A DNA stretch of 19,799 nucleotides, from assembly GCA_964496245.1 (NCBI GenBank), contig CAZBZG010000059.1, forward strand, positions 1-19,799, written 5' to 3'. Every line of letters begins with the position of its first letter. The stretch's first letter is position 1. Positions 15,027 through 19,799 of the stretch are shown one piece after another. This DNA is from CAZBZG01 sp964496245. Its GTDB lineage: Bacteria; Planctomycetota; SZUA-567. The translations under genes were made by a program, and so were the position numbers. Under the pieces are notes generated by a model, which saw only the letters and a list, made by a program, of their open reading frames with translations, made no database searches and was not told where the DNA came from.

Positions 15027-16264
15027 CAATTCTCCTTGGATGGGCGGGCGGGGCGCTCGGCGGAGCCGCCGGACGACCGACCCTGCGGAGCTTGCTCACG
15101 GGGATTCTGCTGCAACAGCTGGAGCAGAAAGCCGGCTGCGCCGGTCTTCTCGTAGATGCGCTGGAGCGTGGGGTTCTCGTTCAGCACACGTGCACGCGCG
15201 AGCATCTCCTTGGCCTGCTGTCCCTCGCAGAAGAAGATGAAGCGGTTGCCTTTGGCGTCGAGCATGACTACACGCGCGCGTGTGACGCCGGGCGTCCGGC
15301 TCTCGGCCTCGGTGACCTTCCACAGCGTCGCGGTTTGCATGTCGATCTCGCTCGTGAACACTGTGGTCTCGTCCTCCGGATCGTGCAGAAACGCGCCGCC
15401 GGGCGTGCGAGCATAGGCCGTCTCTGCCCGCACCAGAGGCGTGTGCCGGCCGCCCGGGATGTGGAGCTCGCGTGCGCGCCCCTCGGCATCCGCGATCACC
15501 ACGATCACCCCGCGCCGCCGCCGGCCGTCCGCCTGGGATCGCCACGGCCGGATGTCTCGGATGCGCGCTCCCTTGAGCTCCAGCGAAGCGGCTCTGCCAG
15601 GCTGCAGCTGGCGGGCCCCGAAGCGCAGACCCTGCCGGCCCAGTTCGCGTGCGGGGGCGCCAGTCAGTGTGAAGGTGAACGCGTCCATTTCCTTGTCCTG
15701 CAGCGTGATCGTATACCCGGCTTCTCCTTCCGGAGGCGCGAACCGGAAGGCCCGGACCACGCGGGCGCGAAGGAAGTTGATGTTGGGATTGAGCTCGTCT
15801 TTGTAGTACGTCCGGACGTTATACCGGTTCGGGTCCGTGCCGAGAAACCGGCCGATGTCGGCCAGGGCCTCGTCGGCGAGATGGTCGACCTGGCCGGTGA
15901 GTTCGGCGAGCCGTTGGCGCGCCTCGGCGGGCGAGAGGCCTTCGAGATCCTTCACGCCCAGACGGAGGAGCTTCCGATACAGGGCCGGGTCGGGATCGCT
16001 CACGCCGCTGCCGTGCTGAGGCGGATCGACCACGGTCATGAAGGGGGGGGGCACTTCGGAGACGGAACGGTCCTCATTTCCGGGCCGCGCGTCCACGGAT
16101 CCGAGGCGGGAGAGCCCGGCCAGGGTCGCGGCCCCCGAGATGAGCAGTGCGAGCAGGAGCGCATGGCCGCTCAGGCTGCCGAGTGCGGACAGGCGGCGGG
16201 CGCGCGCCGCACGCCGGCGGAAGGTGGATCGCGTTGCCGTAGGGGTGATCGAGACCGCCATCAT
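15026..16264 (-). CDS. Unrecognised single-pass membrane protein with extracytoplasmic domain
   Basis: 412 residues. The start is one of two adjacent ATGs (16264 or 16261); AAGGG just upstream has better spacing to the second. The N-terminus is Arg-rich (RRRAARARR, about 16-24), then a hydrophobic segment at 29-51, so it is probably a type II membrane protein with the C-terminal part outside the cytoplasm. A Pro-rich linker (EVPPPFMT, DPPQHG) follows, then a helical part with LGVKDLEGLSPAEARQRL, then strands containing YNVRTYYKDELNPNINFL and YTITLQDKEMDAF. The C-terminus has a Gln/Pro/Ser-rich tail from about residue 385. I do not recognise a family. Its stop overlaps the YhaM-like start (TGATG), and it follows a 598-residue exported protein by 74 bases, so it belongs to the same transcription unit. 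A run of nine C bases (coding strand) occurs in the linker. Confidence 0.75.
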   Translation of the reverse strand: MMAVSITPTATRSTFRRRAARARRLSALGSLSGHALLLALLISGAATLAGLSRLGSVDARPGNEDRSVSEVPPPFMTVVDPPQHGSGVSDPDPALYRKLLRLGVKDLEGLSPAEARQRLAELTGQVDHLADEALADIGRFLGTDPNRYNVRTYYKDELNPNINFLRARVVRAFRFAPPEGEAGYTITLQDKEMDAFTFTLTGAPARELGRQGLRFGARQLQPGRAASLELKGARIRDIRPWRSQADGRRRRGVIVVIADAEGRARELHIPGGRHTPLVRAETAYARTPGGAFLHDPEDETTVFTSEIDMQTATLWKVTEAESRTPGVTRARVVMLDAKGNRFIFFCEGQQAKEMLARARVLNENPTLQRIYEKTGAAGFLLQLLQQNPREQAPQGRSSGGSAERPARPSKEN

Positions 16265-16338
16265 GCCCTTACTGTACCAGGAGAGGCGGTGAGGGGCAAG
16301 AGCTGGGGCCTGCGGGGGGGAGGGGAAGCGCAGGACGT

Positions 16339-18135
16339 CTACGGCTGCGTACGCAGCACGGCCGTGAGCCCGTAGATGCAGAGCGTGCCCAGCATTCCGT
16401 CTTCGTCGGGACGCGGTTCCTCCCAGCCCATGAGCGTGGCATAAGGGCCGGGGCGGTGCTCGCCAGCCAACAGGCGCATGAGGCGATGTCTGGGCGCGTT
16501 CGCCCGGTCGGCGGATGGACGTGATGCCTCGGCGAGGCTACGGCCGGCGAAGACGTCGAGGGCGAGTGTGCGTTCGCGTGTCCGCAGCAAGGCGTCATGC
16601 AATACGGGCAGGTCGGTATCTGGCAGGATCACGGACAGCTGGGCGCCGTCTTCCCGCAGCACGAGCCTGGGCGGTCGGCCCCCCGGTCCGAGGCCCGTCC
16701 GGCTGAAGAGCAGCGGCACTCCGCGCCGGATCGGACCCTGCGCAGCAGAGGCGTTGCGGAGAATGAGCCGTCCGCCGGTCGGCCCCTTCTCCAGCACGAC
16801 CATCACGGCCGCGAGTTCGTGTGCGTGGGCCGCCAGGAGGCGGGGGGGCAGAAGGCCCGAGAAGGCGAGGCGCAGTTTTGGCCGGCGCCCAGCCGCAGCC
16901 CCAAAGGGGGTGACCATGTACAATTCCTCCTCCAGGGCAGGGCCCTGGCTGCCCGTTTCGCCGAGCACCCGCACATGGGCGCGAAACGTGTGCGCATCCC
17001 GGGCCGGGCATGCGTCGAGAAAGAGGCGTGCGAAAAGGAGAGAGACGCCTGTCACTGCCAGTGCCGCGAGCCATGGACGCCGCCGCGCGGCCGGCAGGAA
17101 TATGGCGGCGCAGGCGAGAGCCGCCCAGGCCAGGAGCCAGCGGAGCACGCGGCCCACGGCGGGCTGCGGCGGTGGCGGCCAGTCCGTTCCCATGGCCCTA
17201 TAGCGCCGCCCCTGCAGGCGCAGGTCGTTGAGCCGGGCGGAGAGGATTTCGCTCTCCACGCGGTCCCACACCGCTTCGCCCAGCCGCGCGCGCGCGCCCG
17301 CACTCATGGGCGCGAGCACGACCACCAGCCCGCGGCCCAGGTGGCGTGCAACAGGTGCCTGCTGCCGTTCGTGGAGTCGCCTGGGCGCGGGCAGGACGAA
17401 GGGCGCTGGCCGGCTGAGCGTCAGGCCGCAACGTTGGGCGGCCTGTGCCAGGTTCTCTTCCCATGAGCGGCCGAGCGCCAGCACCACGCCGCCGAGGGCC
17501 ATCCAGCGCACGATGGCGTCGAACTGGGCGGGCTCCAGGCGTTCGGGCCGCATGTCTTTGGAAAGGCGTCCCAGGACCAGACTGTCGCAGCTCTCGAGCA
17601 AGGCGGGGTGATGCGGCAGATCCCGCGGTCGGTACCGCTCGGTCGGCCCCAGCGGTACCGGGCTCAGGATGAGGCGACGCCCGGCGGGCAGGGGCGTGAG
17701 CACGCCCTCGAACGATTCACTGGTCAGCAAGGCGCGGCCGGCTTCGGATTCGAGCCGGACCTGGAGCGCGGGGGGCGCTTCACCGGCCAGTATCCAGAAG
17801 GCGAAAGGATAGGTGCGGCCTTCTGCGAGCTTGACGGGGGGCAATCGGGAGATGAAACGGGGAGCGTCTGCATGGGAAGGGCGCACGACCAGAGCCGGCA
17901 CAAAGACCCCCGTGCCGCGCGGCGGCATGTCGACTTCGGCGTGCACCAGCACCCATGCGCCGGGCCGGTACGAAGCGCCCAGGGCGGGCCGGAGACGCAC
18001 GGAGAGGGCAGAGGAAGGATCGCCAGCGTATGCGGCGCTGATCGCGCCGGCCAGAAAGAGCGTCAGGGCGGTCCGCAGGCTCCTACTGTGGGCGAAGGGC
18101 CGAGGCCGGGTCAGGGTCTGATGCTGTGCCGGCAT
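16339..18135 (-). CDS. Exported membrane protein, possible GATase-like extracytoplasmic part
   Basis: 598 residues. A signal peptide is likely (basic segment, hydrophobic 21-37, AYAG near 36-38). The first soluble part (about 42-325) begins like a beta-sandwich (YRPGAWVLVHAEVDMP) and continues with SCDSLVLGRLSKDM, then FDAIVRWMALGGVVLALG near 205-222. This wording is common in large membrane proteins near MoxR/DUF58 genes that carry a GATase-like fold without its catalytic residues. Two hydrophobic segments near 328-349 and 354-373 follow, then a C-terminal region of about 225 residues. In MoxR/DUF58 neighbourhoods, transglutaminase-like and exported proteins of this sort sit together and are linked to envelope stress or assembly. 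The window does not show a MoxR or DUF58 gene, so this link is inference. No clear Shine-Dalgarno sequence precedes the ATG at 18135. The gene upstream ends 90 bases away. Confidence 0.7.
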   Translation of the reverse strand: MPAQHQTLTRPRPFAHSRSLRTALTLFLAGAISAAYAGDPSSALSVRLRPALGASYRPGAWVLVHAEVDMPPRGTGVFVPALVVRPSHADAPRFISRLPPVKLAEGRTYPFAFWILAGEAPPALQVRLESEAGRALLTSESFEGVLTPLPAGRRLILSPVPLGPTERYRPRDLPHHPALLESCDSLVLGRLSKDMRPERLEPAQFDAIVRWMALGGVVLALGRSWEENLAQAAQRCGLTLSRPAPFVLPAPRRLHERQQAPVARHLGRGLVVVLAPMSAGARARLGEAVWDRVESEILSARLNDLRLQGRRYRAMGTDWPPPPQPAVGRVLRWLLAWAALACAAIFLPAARRRPWLAALAVTGVSLLFARLFLDACPARDAHTFRAHVRVLGETGSQGPALEEELYMVTPFGAAAGRRPKLRLAFSGLLPPRLLAAHAHELAAVMVVLEKGPTGGRLILRNASAAQGPIRRGVPLLFSRTGLGPGGRPPRLVLREDGAQLSVILPDTDLPVLHDALLRTRERTLALDVFAGRSLAEASRPSADRANAPRHRLMRLLAGEHRPGPYATLMGWEEPRPDEDGMLGTLCIYGLTAVLRTQP

Positions 18136-18225
18136 GTGCAGCGGTCCACGGTGATGTGAGATCGGGTCAGCCCCTGTCCGCTTCTGGGAGCACGCCCGCT
18201 CTGGCCGGAGGTTCGCCGCGGGGCT

Positions 18226-19799
18226 CTACAGCTCCAGGCTATTGAGGATGGACTTGAACTGCCCCATCAGATCCATGAACCCGTCGGCCGGAGCTGCGAT
18301 CCAGATGCGGTAGCTCCGCCCGCGCTTCGGGATGATGTACTGTCGGCACCGCAGGGGGGTCTTGCCGGTCTTGCAGGTGAAGTCCACCACCAGCGCCTTG
18401 GACGTGCGGCGGGGGCGACCGGAAATCGCGGGGCCCGTGGGCAGGCGCATGATGCGCGCCTCGAGCGTCTTGTAGTCGTCGAAGCTGTCCTTGAGGCCTT
18501 TGACGATGCGATCGAGTGTGGAGCGCCGCATGCGGTAGGCATGGCCCAGGGCTTCGCACTTCACGCGGGCCGGCTGATGGGGATCGCGGTTGGTCAGTTC
18601 GACGTAATCGAGCTTGACCATGCCGTCCCACTCCGCCGGCAATTCGAGGGAGAAGCCCCAGTAGAGATTCGCGAGCCAGCGGCCCTCCTGGGCGATGTAG
18701 GTCTTTTTTCGGTTCGGCAGCAGGGTGTGGGCGCCGTGACCGGTGAAGTCGCGCCGGGCAGAGACGAGGTGCATGGACAGGTCCCCCTGCCGCAGACGCC
18801 AGGCGAACTCGTCCTTGGCGAGGCCCTTTCCCGTGCCGCGGGCCGTCAGGAAGTACCCGGACGGAAGCCCCACACGGTTCACCGTGGTGTCCACGGGGAT
18901 CCACTCTCCTTTGAGCCATGCCTCGACCCACGTGTGGTAGACCGCCTTGTCACGCTGGAGAATGAGTCCCTGGCAGTGTCGCGTGGGAATGCCCCGTGAG
19001 CGGGCCAGGCTGGCGAAAAGATCCGCGTGTTCGGTGCAATCGCCCCGCATGTTCCGGAGCGTGGCGAGCGGACCAGCGTTGAGGGTGCCGCTCGACTGGA
19101 ACCGGATGCGGTCGTGGACCCAGCCCGCCAGCAGGGCCACGGCCTGCAGGGCGCTCTTCTCGCCCTCCAGGATGCGGTCGGCCGCCTCGCGGATCTCTCG
19201 GTTCTCTGGCAGGATGCGTTCGCCGGCGGCCAGATGGGCATTGAGGTTCGGGGGGACCTGCATGGGCAGCGAGACGCGGACGGGCGTGAGGACCTTCTTT
19301 CGCAGCACGAGGATGAGCCGATCCCCCTCGCTCTCCACGCTCGCGTAGCCGGAGGTGCGCGCATACGGTCGCCAGCCGTCGGCCGGTCGCACCGCATAGG
19401 TCAGTTCGGAGTAGGTGTCCCACGCCGGCAGCTCGAAGTCGGTCTTGACCGATGAGACGATGGCTGCGGGTGGCCGTTCCTGCTCCGATTCCTCGCGGGT
19501 GACCACGCGGAAGACGATGTTGGCTGCGCGCAGGCGGACGATGTCGCCGGCCTCGGTGAAGACCATCTCCACCGGCGTCGTCCCCTCGCGCTGGCTCTCG
19601 GCGATCCAGACCGGTGTCTCGCGGCCGAGCACGCGTTCCTGATGGTGCCCGCGGATGACCACCCGTTCGGTCACGAGGGCCTTCCGCGCGCGGTCGAGCA
19701 CCCGGCGCGTGAAATGCCGGCCCACCTTGAGCTGTTTGGTGAGGAGCCAGCTCGGTTCGATGCCGAACATGACGCCCCGCGGGACCTCCAGGCTCGAGC
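18226..19799 (-). CDS. Transglutaminase-like superfamily protein, N-terminus outside the window
   Basis: The frame stays open past the ATG at 19770 to the window edge (SLEVPRGVMFGIEPS), so the gene is 5'-partial and the true start is probably further right. Counting from that ATG, the transglutaminase core lies at about 210-310: GWVHDRIRFQ, then RNMRGDCTEHADLFASLARS with Cys245, then YHTWVEAWLKGEWIPVDTT with His279 and Asp294. This is the Cys-His-Asp triad of the papain-like transglutaminase fold, so the protein can be active. Bacterial members are mostly peptidase-like or act on unknown amide bonds. The N-terminal 200 residues are beta-rich with a repeated R/E/V pattern, and the C-terminal 120 residues are an extra domain. 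I see no membrane segment in the visible part. The next gene downstream (598 residues) starts 90 bases later, and the two probably work together at the envelope. Confidence 0.85.
   Translation of the reverse strand, partial: SSLEVPRGVMFGIEPSWLLTKQLKVGRHFTRRVLDRARKALVTERVVIRGHHQERVLGRETPVWIAESQREGTTPVEMVFTEAGDIVRLRAANIVFRVVTREESEQERPPAAIVSSVKTDFELPAWDTYSELTYAVRPADGWRPYARTSGYASVESEGDRLILVLRKKVLTPVRVSLPMQVPPNLNAHLAAGERILPENREIREAADRILEGEKSALQAVALLAGWVHDRIRFQSSGTLNAGPLATLRNMRGDCTEHADLFASLARSRGIPTRHCQGLILQRDKAVYHTWVEAWLKGEWIPVDTTVNRVGLPSGYFLTARGTGKGLAKDEFAWRLRQGDLSMHLVSARRDFTGHGAHTLLPNRKKTYIAQEGRWLANLYWGFSLELPAEWDGMVKLDYVELTNRDPHQPARVKCEALGHAYRMRRSTLDRIVKGLKDSFDDYKTLEARIMRLPTGPAISGRPRRTSKALVVDFTCKTGKTPLRCRQYIIPKRGRSYRIWIAAPADGFMDLMGQFKSILNSLEL

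Noticed and set aside
18169..18225. Inverted repeat AGCCCC ... GGGGCT in the gap between the transglutaminase-like and 598-residue genes
   Set aside because: A six-base stem with a loop of about 45 bases is expected by chance in GC-rich sequence, and no T-run follows on the - strand.
1..19799. CRISPR arrays, tRNA genes, insertion-sequence ends, phage or plasmid genes
   Set aside because: No direct-repeat arrays, cloverleaf-like segments or transposase/integrase motifs were seen by reading; a dedicated tRNA and repeat search was not possible here.

Overview
The window is gene-dense, high-GC bacterial DNA made of two convergent gene runs that meet at about 13635-13639. Everything left of that point reads on the + strand and everything right of it on the - strand. 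The first gene (3..731) and the last (18226..19799) both run off the window. Overlapping stops and starts (716/731, 6576/6579, 15026/15028) and short gaps suggest one transcription unit on each side. I see no rRNA, tRNA, CRISPR array, insertion sequence or phage gene. The protein families (OPT-like and DUF6785/DUF6784-like membrane proteins, a very large FtsX fusion, a PqqD-like protein) suggest a member of the Planctomycetes-Verrucomicrobia-Lentisphaerae/Kiritimatiellota group or a similar uncultured lineage. This is inferred from memory of family distribution, not from a search.

Left run (3..13634, +): an unrecognised protein cut by the window edge; a PqqD-like small protein; a 1822-residue secreted and membrane protein joining a degenerate M28-peptidase-like region to an FtsX/MacB-type permease; a 677-residue OPT-like transporter; a 1146-residue DUF6785/DUF6784-like membrane protein with a very large extracytoplasmic insertion; a minimal 218-residue FtsX permease; and a complete MacB/LolD-type ABC ATPase. 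The two FtsX proteins plus the ATPase look like a lopsided LolCDE/MacB-like complex. The OPT-like and DUF6785-like proteins look like co-expressed transporter subunits. No member of this set has a known substrate.

The most interesting observation is an unannotated module of about 110 residues. It occurs once in the 1822-residue FtsX fusion and three times, degenerately, in the 1146-residue DUF6785-like protein. In both it appears as an insertion in an otherwise recognisable extracytoplasmic region. Its hallmarks are an Asp-Trp start, a W-x-L-L-like helix, an Arg-x-x-(I/V)-L-x-x-(L/V)-N helix and a closing L-N-R-x-L-x-E-A-A-F-P. A shared module in two unrelated membrane proteins of one operon suggests that they touch each other or the same partner outside the membrane.

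Right run (read from right to left, -): a transglutaminase-like protein with an intact Cys-His-Asp set; a 598-residue exported membrane protein; a 412-residue single-pass membrane protein; a YhaM-type OB-fold/HD 3'-5' exoribonuclease; and a small four-cysteine zinc-ribbon protein whose best start is a GTG not obvious from a plain ATG scan. The first three look like an envelope gene set. The last two look like a housekeeping RNA-related pair that is translationally coupled or co-transcribed with it.
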